64,000 nt of DNA from the NCBI GenBank assembly GCA_021736385.1, contig JAIPFY010000001.1:73457-137456 (forward strand), read 5' to 3'. Positions 7,167-16,079 of this stretch are shown here, in pieces (the stretch's first letter is position 1; every line of letters begins with the position of its first letter). The stretch is from Spirochaetia bacterium. GTDB lineage: Bacteria > Spirochaetota > Spirochaetia > CAKZLE01. A program made the translations under genes and the position numbers. The notes under the pieces are model-generated. The model was not told the origin of the DNA. It did not search any database and saw only the letters and a program-made list of their open reading frames with translations.

Positions 7167-8207
7167 ATGAATGTGAAAAAGCTTGCACGACAGCAGAAGA
7201 AACAGGCGACGAACATCGGGATAGATCTGGGGACAGCCAACCTTCTGGTCTATGTGGATGAAGAGGGTATCATCTTCAACGAACCCTCTGTCATAGCCAT
7301 GGAATATGCCACGAACAACGTCATCGCGATCGGGGCCAATGCCGCCAGAATGATCGGGCGGGGACACAGCGGGATCAAGATCATCAGTCCGCTCAATCAG
7401 GGGGTCATCTCCGACATGGATGCGGCAAGACAGCTGATCATGATCGCCCTGAAGAAAGTCGAGAACATCAACATCGATCTCTCCTCTTCTACCCTGCTGA
7501 TCTGCTGTCCGTCCGAGGTGACCCAGCTCGAGAAGAACTCACTGATGGAACTCGCGCTCAAACTCGGAGTGCATGATGTCTTCATCGAAGAGGAGGTGAA
7601 AGCCGGCGGGATCGGGGCCGGACTTGATATCTACAGCAGCAACGGGACGATGGTCATAGATATCGGGGGAGGCTCTACCGATGTCGGGGTCCTCTCACTC
7701 GGTGATATCGTCGTATCGGAGTCGATCAGGGTCGCAGGTAACTACTGTGACAACGAGATCATCAACCACCTGCAGTACCGGCACGGCCTGCTGATCGGTA
7801 AGAAGACGGCAGAACGGATCAAAGAAGAGATCGGTTCTCTCAGAGAAGAGATCGAACATGAGCGGACGACCACCGCAAGCGGACGTGACATCGTGACCGG
7901 GCTTCCCAAGAAGATCCTGGTCACCGAATCAGAGATCCGGGATGTCCTGATAGAACCGTTCGAGAGTATCGCAGCTACCATCCTCAAGGTCCTGCAGAGG
8001 ACACCGGCAGAGTTATCTGCCGATATCATCGTCAATGGGATCGTGATCAACGGGGGAGGTGCGCTGATCGACGGGATCGAAGAGTTCCTCAAAAAGCGGG
8101 TGACACTCGATTTCCATATCTCCCGTAAACCGATGACCGCGATCGTAGAGGGGACGAAACTGCTTTTGAAGAACCGCGGCAGCTATTTTGTCAAACCCAC
8201 GGAATAG
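7167..8207 (+). CDS. MreB-like bacterial actin, copy 3
   Basis: Third MreB-family actin, 346 residues. It has phosphate loops GIDLGTANLLVYVDE and IDIGGGSTDVGVLSLGD, adenosine loop INGGGALIDG, and the shared altered motif IEEEVKAGGIGAG. The N-terminus MNVKKLARQQKKQ is strongly basic and could act as a membrane-binding extension, as the N-terminal amphipathic helix does in some MreBs (inference). AAAGGA lies 7 bases before the ATG. It is separated from copy 2 by 208 bp without a gene, so it may have its own promoter or a processed joint transcript. The tandem array of three is unusual for a diderm bacterium. Multi-MreB arrays are known from Spiroplasma and Haloplasma, where they relate to cell shape and motility. 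Confidence 0.93.
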   Translation: MNVKKLARQQKKQATNIGIDLGTANLLVYVDEEGIIFNEPSVIAMEYATNNVIAIGANAARMIGRGHSGIKIISPLNQGVISDMDAARQLIMIALKKVENINIDLSSSTLLICCPSEVTQLEKNSLMELALKLGVHDVFIEEEVKAGGIGAGLDIYSSNGTMVIDIGGGSTDVGVLSLGDIVVSESIRVAGNYCDNEIINHLQYRHGLLIGKKTAERIKEEIGSLREEIEHERTTTASGRDIVTGLPKKILVTESEIRDVLIEPFESIAATILKVLQRTPAELSADIIVNGIVINGGGALIDGIEEFLKKRVTLDFHISRKPMTAIVEGTKLLLKNRGSYFVKPTE

Positions 8208-8605
8208 GACCAGCGAAGAGCTGCTGCCGGCATCTGCCTGCGGCAGGGATCCATCAGCACTAAGGACCGTTTACAGATTGTTTCCTTGAACGACCGGCCA
8301 TGCGCCTGAACCATGCATATGATCAATACGTAATGAGTAATGAGTGATCGATGAAGGAGAGAGACCATACCTGCGCAGCTGCTTTCGAACAGGTGCAGCT
8401 GCAGCGGTCATGCAAGCGCATGGGGATCTTCAAGCGGTACCGGAGGCAGAGGTCCTCTGTACCGCACGTCCGAAAAGAAAACCTGTTTTCCAGATACCAC
8501 GAGCTCTCCGGTGCAGGCTGCTGCAGTAGCTGCACTCCTGCTCCGGAGAGACTTCATCTATGAAAATATCTGTTCAGAGATCAGCCTGAACAAAAGAGGA
8601 TACCC
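8208..8605 (+). other. Intergenic region before the EAL-like gene
   Basis: About 400 bp. Small overlapping ORFs (8344-8563) are read in several frames with no supporting features. An imperfect CTGCCG/CGGCAG stem just after the third mreB-like stop (about 8223-8250) may end the mreB transcript. No clear promoter or RNA gene is seen. Confidence 0.35.
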
Positions 8606-10144
8606 ATGGAACATCCTGTGACACATAGAACACTCCTGCCTGCCTACCTGCTTACTGCGACGCTGTTCATACTGGCAGCTGCGACCCGCACGCCGCTGTT
8701 TGCCCGTCCCGGCCTCCAGTTGAGTCTGGCAGTGCTGCTGCTGCTGATCATATCACTTCTTATCTGGACCAGAGGTGATCAGCAGCGACCTCATCCGGAG
8801 AAGGTATATCAGTCGATCAGAGAACGGTATCGACATGAGAAGGCAGGCCGCTATTACTGTATAGCCTTCGAATACCATAACAGCGGTAAATATCATTCCA
8901 TGATCGACCTGAACTTCAACAGGAGCTATCAGGAGGAGTTCTTTACCAGACTCTGTACGCTGTTCGGATCAAGACACGTGTTCGCACTCGAACGTGATCA
9001 GACGATCATCGTAACGAGATTCACCGATCCTGAAGCTGTACCGGAGGTGCTCCTGCAGGAGATGGAGGAGACGACCCGCAGCATCTGCACCAGATTCCAT
9101 GATCTGCTGAAGATGATCCCGATCGAGAACCGTCACTACATCAAGATCTCCGTGGGGACGGCCTCTCAGGGGATCCGCCGTGAGTTCACGACAGTCTATG
9201 ATCTGGTGCAGCTGGCACAGTTCACCAAGCTGGCGGCAAAAGAACGCAAGGTGCCCTATCTCATAGCCGATGAACCCCTTCGGGCACTCAAGAGAGATAT
9301 CGATGACTTCACCCGATCCATGGATGAACGGTTCAAACTCGATGAGTTCAACCCCTTCTTCCAACCGGTCATCGATCTGAGAACAAACAGGATCATCGGA
9401 TGTGAGAGTTTCGTGCGCTGGCAGAAGGATACCTATCGGATCATAGAGGCGAAGAAGTTCACCGAGATCGCCAATGAGAAGAACACGCTCAAGGACATCG
9501 ATGTCCATGTGATCAACAAGACCTTCCACTTCATCTGGGATCTGCACAGGCAGCAGCTCATCGCTGATGATTTCATCATGATGGTGAATATCAGCGCCAA
9601 CACGCTCAAGGAACTGGATGTCGCAGAGCTCAGGAGCCTTGCCGATAGGTATGAACTCGATCCTGGCCTGATCGAGTTCGACATCAAGGATGAACCACTG
9701 AGTGATCCCTTCATGATCTCCTGTGTACGGCAGCTTCGCAGGGCTGGCTTCAAAGTGGCCGTCGACATCTTCACCTCCGACACCTTTGCCCTACGGTCGT
9801 TCCTCTATAACAGCTTCGACACCATCAAGATCGATAAATCCATCCTGACAGGCACCGACAGGCTTCCGGACGGACCAGCGTGCAAGCAGGTGCACTCAGC
9901 GGTAGAGCATGCAGAGAAGACGATCCGTGAAGAGCGGGAGTTCACCTTCTATAAGACCATCGTACAGGCTTCACGTTCCATGCAGATCAAGAGGATGCTC
10001 AAAGGTGTGGAGCACCGCCATCACCTCGATTTCGCCCGAAGACTCAAGATCGATTATGTCCAGGGGTACTACTTCACCCCTCCACTGGAACAGCATGCCT
10101 TCGTCGAATATATGCTCAAGTACCGGGAGGGGATCCTCGTCTGA
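8606..10144 (+). CDS. Membrane protein with degenerate GGDEF and EAL domains
   Basis: Two N-terminal transmembrane segments (residues about 10-55) precede a GGDEF-like region lacking the GGDEF motif (about 75-235) and an EAL-type domain (about 250-505). In the EAL domain the usual EALVRW is GCESFVRW. NIS and KIDKS are kept, but the metal-binding DDFGTG is replaced by DIFTSDTF, and the end VQGYYF is conserved. This pattern suggests c-di-GMP binding or a scaffold role rather than phosphodiesterase activity (inference). GAGGAT lies before the ATG, in the same GAGGATACCCATG context as the lipoprotein gene. It stands alone downstream of the mreB cluster. A receptor role linked to cell shape is possible but only suggested by position. 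Confidence 0.8.
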   Translation: MEHPVTHRTLLPAYLLTATLFILAAATRTPLFARPGLQLSLAVLLLLIISLLIWTRGDQQRPHPEKVYQSIRERYRHEKAGRYYCIAFEYHNSGKYHSMIDLNFNRSYQEEFFTRLCTLFGSRHVFALERDQTIIVTRFTDPEAVPEVLLQEMEETTRSICTRFHDLLKMIPIENRHYIKISVGTASQGIRREFTTVYDLVQLAQFTKLAAKERKVPYLIADEPLRALKRDIDDFTRSMDERFKLDEFNPFFQPVIDLRTNRIIGCESFVRWQKDTYRIIEAKKFTEIANEKNTLKDIDVHVINKTFHFIWDLHRQQLIADDFIMMVNISANTLKELDVAELRSLADRYELDPGLIEFDIKDEPLSDPFMISCVRQLRRAGFKVAVDIFTSDTFALRSFLYNSFDTIKIDKSILTGTDRLPDGPACKQVHSAVEHAEKTIREEREFTFYKTIVQASRSMQIKRMLKGVEHRHHLDFARRLKIDYVQGYYFTPPLEQHAFVEYMLKYREGILV

Positions 10145-10603
10145 CCTGAACAGCCCAGATCCTGTGTGCGTTTTTGTTTCACTTTCTGCAGGATGACTGA
10201 TACAATCATGCATATGTTCACCGTACTGCCCAAGAGACTGGAATCGATGCCGATGAACCGGGAATCTGAAGAACAACTTCATCTTCTCGATCGCATTGAC
10301 GATCGAGAAGACGCAGACACCCCTGACCGCATCACGCTCTGCAGTCAGTACACGGTCTCTCCAGCATATCGACGGGGAGCAGAACAATTTCTTCAGAAAT
10401 GCAACGGGCGCCGTGTATAGTGCCGGTTCCTCATGCCCCGATAGCCTGGAAGAACCCTGACGGGTCTATCGCTGCAGTGATCCATAATCCCGACAGCCTT
10501 CCCCATCAGCTCAATCTCTGGTGCGCCTCCCGGCGGGCACCGCTTGACTGCCCGCCTGAGAGCATCCTGAGTATCAGGATACACCCGCAGGGGAGGAAGA
10601 TAC
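10145..10603. other. Intergenic region between convergent genes
   Basis: About 460 bp between the EAL-like gene (plus) and the HAAS membrane protein gene (minus). The only structure seen is an 11-bp perfect hairpin at 10283-10310. Small ORFs here have no ribosome binding sites and overlap on both strands. Confidence 0.35.
10283..10310. terminator. Perfect hairpin between convergent genes
   Basis: CTTCTCGATCG, loop CATTGA, then CGATCGAGAAG. It lacks a T-tract. It is placed where a bidirectional terminator would be expected, but 140 bp from the nearest stop. Confidence 0.35.
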
Positions 10604-12064
10604 CTATCGGAATGCGAAGAACGGGGGAAAGAGCATGATGACGATCAGGGCCCAGATGGGATAGATCGGAAGGATGCGCATCTGCATCACCAGTATGTCC
10701 CGGAACGGCTGCCCCTTCAGGATATACCGCAGATACCCGAGTGACAACAGGATGAGATTGATCAGCAGCAGGATGTTCTCACCCAGCGCTGCTGCCCTGT
10801 TGGGGGTGAACCCGTAGGCTGACAGCCGCATGATGATCCCTGAGAGTGCGATGATATCGACAAGGACCGCTGATAGGATCAGGGCGCAGGTAAGAAGATC
10901 CCACAGCCGGGGAGCATCCGCTCTCCTCCGGGACGGTCCGAGGGGATCAGGACTCTGATCTGCAGCAGGAGGGAAAGAGTCATCGATCTCTCTGGCGCTC
11001 ATCGAGTAGAGGGCAAGACCGAGAACGATCGCCAGGATGACATCGAACCAGATGAGCATGGAACGATTCTCGTATGCCTGATTCGGGGTCAGAGCAAAGG
11101 CTGTCAGAAGACTCAGCAGCACCAGCAGGAACAGGGGGGTGAAGATCCTTGCGAGTACCGGGGCGATACTCTCTATGAGACTCTGCTTCTGTCCCACGAG
11201 GTAGGCGGCCATGATGAACAGACCGAAGAACCCGAATGGGGCGATCCATGCGGTGATGAAGGGAAAGGCATCCAGACCGATGAGCTCGAAGGTACCGGCT
11301 GTGAGGAAGATGAGCACAAGCCCGCCGAGACCGATCAGGATCACATAGATGAAGGACTCTCCTGCGAAACGGACGAAGTTCAACCGGGTGTTGGTGCTGC
11401 GCCACCCGGCGGGGGTGCCGGCCCCTTGATGCCCTCTTCGGATCAGGGGTGAAGGACCCCCGTAGAAGTAGAGCAGCACAGACAGCAGCACGATCGGCAG
11501 GTGGACAGCAGTGAGTATCGCAGTGTGGTGCGGTTCATACGAGGGATAGAGATTGATCAGGATCGCCATGAAGGGAAAGATGCTCAGGACCGGGATGCTG
11601 CTGCGCAGCGGCAGCGCACGCTTGTACAGGAAGTAGACCGCTATCGGGGTGAACGCGAACAGCGCGGCGTTCTTCAGATACAGCAGGCTGTACTGCTCCA
11701 GGTCACCGAAACCCAGCACAGCGGGTATCTTGCTCAGCAGCCCTGCACAGACTGCCAGTCCCAGGACTATGAGCAGCTCGATCCTGTTCCTGCGTGCGGT
11801 CAGAGGGGAGTCTGCCGGAACGAACAGGCTACGCCAGAGGTCCTCGGTCGTCAGCTTCGCGAACTCCTCATGGATCACCGCAGTATCACCGAGACGGCGT
11901 ACTGCCAGAAGAAAGGCCTCCTCTTCTGATACCCCCTGCTCTGAGAGCTCATCGATACTGTCGCGCAGATGTGATTCCAGTTCCTCACTGTCGCTGTACC
12001 CTATGGATCCTGCCGCCTGTATATGTCTCTTCCAGGTGCTTATCTGTGATTCAAGTTCGAACAT
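10604..12064 (-). CDS. HAAS-domain multi-pass membrane protein
   Basis: A 486-residue protein. The N-terminal 75 residues match the HAAS/permease-prefix type helical domain (ELESHLRDSIDELSEQGVSEEEAF then AVRRLGD), which is typically encoded next to PadR regulators. About ten hydrophobic transmembrane segments follow (from SLLYLKNAALFAFTPIAVYF to PIWALIVIMLFPPFFAF). No transport or catalytic motif is seen. The gene begins 33 bp after the PadR gene and should be co-transcribed with it. PadR/HAAS pairs usually control membrane-stress or efflux functions, but the specific role here is unknown. The start is at ATG 12064, with GGGAG about 10 bases upstream. Confidence 0.75.
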   Translation of the reverse strand: MFELESQISTWKRHIQAAGSIGYSDSEELESHLRDSIDELSEQGVSEEEAFLLAVRRLGDTAVIHEEFAKLTTEDLWRSLFVPADSPLTARRNRIELLIVLGLAVCAGLLSKIPAVLGFGDLEQYSLLYLKNAALFAFTPIAVYFLYKRALPLRSSIPVLSIFPFMAILINLYPSYEPHHTAILTAVHLPIVLLSVLLYFYGGPSPLIRRGHQGAGTPAGWRSTNTRLNFVRFAGESFIYVILIGLGGLVLIFLTAGTFELIGLDAFPFITAWIAPFGFFGLFIMAAYLVGQKQSLIESIAPVLARIFTPLFLLVLLSLLTAFALTPNQAYENRSMLIWFDVILAIVLGLALYSMSAREIDDSFPPAADQSPDPLGPSRRRADAPRLWDLLTCALILSAVLVDIIALSGIIMRLSAYGFTPNRAAALGENILLLINLILLSLGYLRYILKGQPFRDILVMQMRILPIYPIWALIVIMLFPPFFAFR

Positions 12065-12097
12065 CGCAGTGCTCTCCCGCTCACCTGCTTCCGCAGG

Positions 12098-12430
12098 TCA
12101 TGGTGATTCCTCGGACAGGCTGCACAGAGCCCGGTACACTACAGACCACTGATCGATCAGTGCTCTGTACTCACTCCTGCCTGCAGCAGTGATATGATAG
12201 TATTTTCGTCTTCTTCCGTTCTCTGCTACCACCCAGTAGGATTCGACCAGACCCGCAGCTTCAAGCCGATGGAGGACCGGATAGAGCATACCCTCTTTCC
12301 AGTCGATCCGGTGATCAGAGATCTGCTGGACCTTTCTGATGATGGCATAGCCATAGGTATCCCTGCCCTGCAGGACTGCAAGGATGATAGGGGTAGCAGA
12401 AGCAGCCACAAGGTCCTTTGGAAAGGTCAT
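12098..12430 (-). CDS. PadR-family transcriptional regulator
   Basis: About 110 residues with the PadR winged helix: ILAVLQGRDTYGYAIIRKVQ, WKEGMLYPVLHRLEAAGLVE and GRRRKYYHITAAG. PadR proteins are dimeric repressors, often of adjacent membrane-protein genes. The ORF track starts at 12454, but the ATG at 12430 (MTFPKDL) has GGAGG 9 bases upstream and is preferred. The promoter just upstream carries two copies of GCAGTACTA, so autorepression is likely. The following HAAS membrane protein is its probable target and partner. Confidence 0.88.
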   Translation of the reverse strand: MTFPKDLVAASATPIILAVLQGRDTYGYAIIRKVQQISDHRIDWKEGMLYPVLHRLEAAGLVESYWVVAENGRRRKYYHITAAGRSEYRALIDQWSVVYRALCSLSEESP

Positions 12431-12457
12431 GACAGAAAACCTCCAGAGAAGCATACC

Positions 12458-12500
12458 TAGTACTGCTATGTATAGTACTGCAGGAATAGTGAGCCGTCAA
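12458..12500 (-). promoter_or_regulatory. padR promoter with repeated operator half-sites
   Basis: On the minus strand TTGACG (12495-12500), a 17-bp spacer and TACTAT (12472-12477) form a promoter. Two copies of GCAGTACTA lie at 12473-12481 and 12458-12466, 15 bp apart. The first overlaps the -10 and the second falls near the RNA start, as expected for autorepression by PadR. Confidence 0.5.
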
Positions 12501-12545
12501 GCATGAAACAGGGCGGACTTCAGGTATGTGATCGCATGTTCTTTT

Positions 12546-14573
12546 TCACCGCAGCTGTGTCAGAGGTGTCCTGCGTGCTGTATCTGCTGCATACAGAGCA
12601 AAGATCGCAAGCCCACGGGGATAGAAACAGAGGTTGTTCCCGGAAAAGGTCTCAAAGAAGAGATGGATCTCCCGGGTGTTCACCGTACAGATCCAGTCCC
12701 AGTAGTTCTGAAGCTGATGTGTCAGATCTATGCCTCGGAACAGGGCAGCAGCATCTCTGAGCATGTTCATCGACAGCCATCCGACCATCGATGACGAACC
12801 TGCAAGCCCTTTCTGCAGTGCACGTTCAGCTCTGCTTTCAAAGCTGGTATGACGGCATCCATACTCAGACAGGGTATGTCTGGTACTGGTGATCAGATCC
12901 TCACACAGATAGGCCTCAGGTATCTCTGTCGATACGCCGATCATATCGAGCAGTACCAGTGCGTTGGTTGCGAAGATATGATAGGCATCCCAGCCTTCAA
13001 GTTCACCTGAAAGCCTCTGTCCGGTCCAGGGATCTGTCAGATCGTCTGCGCTCTGACTGCAATTGACGATGAAGTGATCCTGCTTCCAGCCCGCTGTGGT
13101 GATAGTCCTCAATCCCCTTGAACAGAATGAATCATATTCAGCGTTCCGGTTACTCACCATCTGGATTCCCGCCCAGATGGCACAGTAGGCTTTTATCCCG
13201 AGATAGACCTGCTGGTCACCATACTGGATCGCAGGGGATGCATCATCGATGGTGTTGCTGCATCCGGTTGCCGGTATCCCGGTCTGTTTCAGGTCCGTCG
13301 ATATGATGTAATCCATCATCCCGGTGATCGCAGCTTCCAGCTGAGAACAGATCAGAAGGTCTCCGGTCTGCTTCCAGTAGGCGAACGCCATAAGGATGAA
13401 GTTGCAGTTCTCCTCGATCTCCATGTGATGGGGATAATACTGGTGGCTGCACGTCAGGAACTGCCCTGTATCGTGACTGAGAAAGCACCCTTTCAGAGGA
13501 CCGGAGGCATCAGGAACGAGAAGGAACTCCTTCCACTGGAGCAGTTGCAGCCGCAGCAGCTCCGGCCAGAACAGAAGATAGAAGGGGCTCTGGCTGTACT
13601 CTACATCTACCGTTGAAGTGAAGTAGCAGTTCCCCTCCCAGACCGTATACCAGGGGGACCGGTCTGCTCTGATCACGAACCAGGTATTGATCAGCCAGGA
13701 GTGAAACGCGCAGGAACTCAGATGGTCAAATGCCCTGCCGAGGGTATGATCTGCACAAGAAGCATCAAAGTCCTGCGAGACCTTCTGCAGGCTATCCCAT
13801 GAGCTTTTGAGGTGTGCGATGACCTGCTGTGCAGAACCATACTCGTGTGTATACCAGAATGGGCAGAGTTCGCCTGCAACAGTCATCATCGGTCGATCAT
13901 AGGCAGCATAGACCAGAGACATGGCAGTATCGGCTTCACCCCTGTGCAGATGGACCTCTCTGGTAAATCGGTCATCGGTATACGAGCAGCTGATACCGCA
14001 CAGCAGATCGTTGACCGGCTCTTCCCGAGTGTAGGACGGTCTGTTATCAGCCGCATAATCACCCGAATCAGAGGGATAGGGAACATCCACGGTATAGGCA
14101 AGCTGCACAGTATCAGAATCCGTTCGTGTGACAGTCCCCGATTCTGGTCTGATCGAGAAGTACAGCTTACCGGAGATGCAGGCCTCATCCGTCTGTTTCG
14201 TCCACCTGAAATCACCGCGCATACGCTCTGCTGACATGCTGATCATCAGAGCAGGTATGGTGGATCGGTCAGGATCTTCAGGAGCGAAGACGATTCGGAT
14301 ACTCAGCCCCACCTGAATGCCATATTCTGGGATCACCCCGGTGAAACCGATCGAAGTGAACGTCGAGGACTGCTCCATGAAAGGGAACAGCGTGAGATCC
14401 GGAGCCAGAGGGAAACTGTAGTCCACGGCACCGATGGTCATTCCGGCTTCTATCAGACAGGGGATCCCCGGGTGCTCTGAGAATCTGATCAGATAGGATC
14501 GCCCGTTCCCTGGATTAACGGCAATACCGACTCTTGAACCGAAGACCGCTATGGCATCACTGAGTAGCTGCAT
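12546..14573 (-). CDS. (alpha/alpha)6-barrel glycoside hydrolase, GH52/DUF4965-like
   Basis: About 675 residues. The central part resembles GH52 beta-xylosidases and the glutaminase-A-like DUF4965 family: SPWYTVWEGNCYFTSTVDVE, then SPFYLLFWPELLRLQL, LSHDTGQFL, MEIEENCNFILMAFAYWKQT, and near the end GWLSMN and FYPRGLAIFALYA. These match the alpha-toroid core in order. The N-terminal 250 residues look like a beta-sandwich. There is no signal peptide, so it is cytoplasmic and would act on an imported oligosaccharide. The start is ATG 14573 (MQLLSD) with AGAGGGGG 8 bases upstream; it overlaps the sensor-kinase gene by 17 bp. It is last in the sugar operon. The fold is fairly secure but the substrate is not. 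Confidence 0.6.
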   Translation of the reverse strand: MQLLSDAIAVFGSRVGIAVNPGNGRSYLIRFSEHPGIPCLIEAGMTIGAVDYSFPLAPDLTLFPFMEQSSTFTSIGFTGVIPEYGIQVGLSIRIVFAPEDPDRSTIPALMISMSAERMRGDFRWTKQTDEACISGKLYFSIRPESGTVTRTDSDTVQLAYTVDVPYPSDSGDYAADNRPSYTREEPVNDLLCGISCSYTDDRFTREVHLHRGEADTAMSLVYAAYDRPMMTVAGELCPFWYTHEYGSAQQVIAHLKSSWDSLQKVSQDFDASCADHTLGRAFDHLSSCAFHSWLINTWFVIRADRSPWYTVWEGNCYFTSTVDVEYSQSPFYLLFWPELLRLQLLQWKEFLLVPDASGPLKGCFLSHDTGQFLTCSHQYYPHHMEIEENCNFILMAFAYWKQTGDLLICSQLEAAITGMMDYIISTDLKQTGIPATGCSNTIDDASPAIQYGDQQVYLGIKAYCAIWAGIQMVSNRNAEYDSFCSRGLRTITTAGWKQDHFIVNCSQSADDLTDPWTGQRLSGELEGWDAYHIFATNALVLLDMIGVSTEIPEAYLCEDLITSTRHTLSEYGCRHTSFESRAERALQKGLAGSSSMVGWLSMNMLRDAAALFRGIDLTHQLQNYWDWICTVNTREIHLFFETFSGNNLCFYPRGLAIFALYAADTARRTPLTQLR

Positions 14574-16074
14574 GTACGTTTCCCCCTCTTTGTATGGCAA
14601 CTGGAGCTGAGAGTTCGAAGACAGCCCCCTCTCTGGCATGTGGATCTATCTGTATGTACCCTCTATGAGCACGCATGACCCGATAGCTGTAGTTCAGACC
14701 TATCCCCCAGTTAGTCATACTCACAGAGCCGCTTTTCAGTGGTCGAAACAGCACTCGCCTCTCAGCCCGGCTGAGTCCCTTTCCGGTATCGATCACGGTC
14801 ACCGCGACCCACTGCTGTTCGGTAGTCGTCCTGACAGTGACCTGGGGTCGCACGTGCGGATTCGCTGCCGCTGCCTCGGCGGCATTGATACAGCAGTTTC
14901 GTATCGCCTCAGTGAACAACTCCTGATCAACCAGCCAGTGAGCATCATGGGGGATCTGCAGTGTGCAGCTGACAGCCGGATAGCGTACTGCCAGCTGATC
15001 GATGATCGGGCTCAGTATCGCACTGATACTGCAGACAGTCGGTCTCAAAGCGATGCTCCTCGTCTGATCCAGGAATCGTGCAATGGTTCTCAGGGCATGT
15101 CCGGCAAGTTCATCATGCTCTGTGAGCAGGGGGGTAAGATCAGCCGAACCTGCCTGCCTGATATCCTTTGTGATCAGTGTCAGGGAGAACAGATCATTCT
15201 TCAGTGAATGGAACAGAAATCGAACAGCCTGGTTGATGGTCTGCATCTTTCGCTCCTGAAGATAGATGACCACAGCCTCTTTGAAGGCTACTCTGGAATA
15301 CTTCAGGAGCATGAACACGTTGACACTCATGATCAGCAATACGATCCATGGCAGGATCGTGATGTAGAACAGCGGCAGTTCGTACTGCAGAGAGATGTCT
15401 ATCAGGGCGTTCGCTGACCGGTCCCTCATCATATGCAGTCGCACCGGGTCGACTATGCAGAAGAGAAGGAACAGGGTCGAGGAAGTGCCTACGATCGCCA
15501 GATAGGAGAGTTTCTCATAGGATCTGGAGATGATGGTGCTCCGTCGTGCAGATCGGTACAGTCTGAGACAGAGACAGCAGATATACCCGAGGTACAATAC
15601 TTCGACAAGCTGGTATGATCCATAGTAGAGAGCGATGAGCCCAAAGGACTCAGTCTGCACGAACCTGATGTACAATGCATACCGCACACCGGGAAGGTGC
15701 AGAAGAAGATGTGCCAGTACCACTGCTGCACATATGCAGATCTCTGTGACAGAGAGTCTGATCTGCCGGTAGACTGCATAGAACGCAGTGAGTATGATCA
15801 GGAACACCGCTTCGAGCATATACCCGAGGCTCCCGATGTCATAGGGTCCATAGCGAAAATTGAATACCAGCAGAGAGACATTGTAATCGAACAGGAACAG
15901 CGGGTTATCCGTTCTCTGGTAATAGCCGTATTTAGCCACGAACAGGATGATCGCAGCGATCCTGACCGCAGTGAGTATGATCAGCAGGGACAGAAGCCAG
16001 TTATACCCTCTGTTCGGGTTCTTCAGCATGATGAACAGAGAGAAACACAGGAGAATGATCACCGTATAGAACAT
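14557..16074 (-). CDS. Membrane sensor histidine kinase of the sugar operon
   Basis: 505 residues. Seven or eight transmembrane segments fill residues 1-260. The kinase core has the phosphoacceptor H289 in FHSLKNDLFSL, an N-box EAIRNCCINAAEA, a G1 box VIDTGKGL and a G2 box NWGIGLNYS. It would phosphorylate the LuxR-type response regulator encoded two genes upstream. There is no periplasmic PAS or CACHE domain, so the signal probably reaches the membrane bundle or comes through a partner such as the binding protein (inference). It follows the ceramidase-like gene by 5 bp and overlaps the glycosidase gene. A two-component system inside a transporter-hydrolase operon suggests substrate-induced control of the same operon. 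Confidence 0.88.
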   Translation of the reverse strand: MFYTVIILLCFSLFIMLKNPNRGYNWLLSLLIILTAVRIAAIILFVAKYGYYQRTDNPLFLFDYNVSLLVFNFRYGPYDIGSLGYMLEAVFLIILTAFYAVYRQIRLSVTEICICAAVVLAHLLLHLPGVRYALYIRFVQTESFGLIALYYGSYQLVEVLYLGYICCLCLRLYRSARRSTIISRSYEKLSYLAIVGTSSTLFLLFCIVDPVRLHMMRDRSANALIDISLQYELPLFYITILPWIVLLIMSVNVFMLLKYSRVAFKEAVVIYLQERKMQTINQAVRFLFHSLKNDLFSLTLITKDIRQAGSADLTPLLTEHDELAGHALRTIARFLDQTRSIALRPTVCSISAILSPIIDQLAVRYPAVSCTLQIPHDAHWLVDQELFTEAIRNCCINAAEAAAANPHVRPQVTVRTTTEQQWVAVTVIDTGKGLSRAERRVLFRPLKSGSVSMTNWGIGLNYSYRVMRAHRGYIQIDPHAREGAVFELSAPVAIQRGGNVHAATQ

Positions 16075-16079
16075 TTCAT

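Noticed and set aside
8344-8563. Small plus-strand ORFs before the EAL-like gene
   Set aside because: Two overlapping frames with equal support, no family resemblance, and only a chance AAGGAG near one start.
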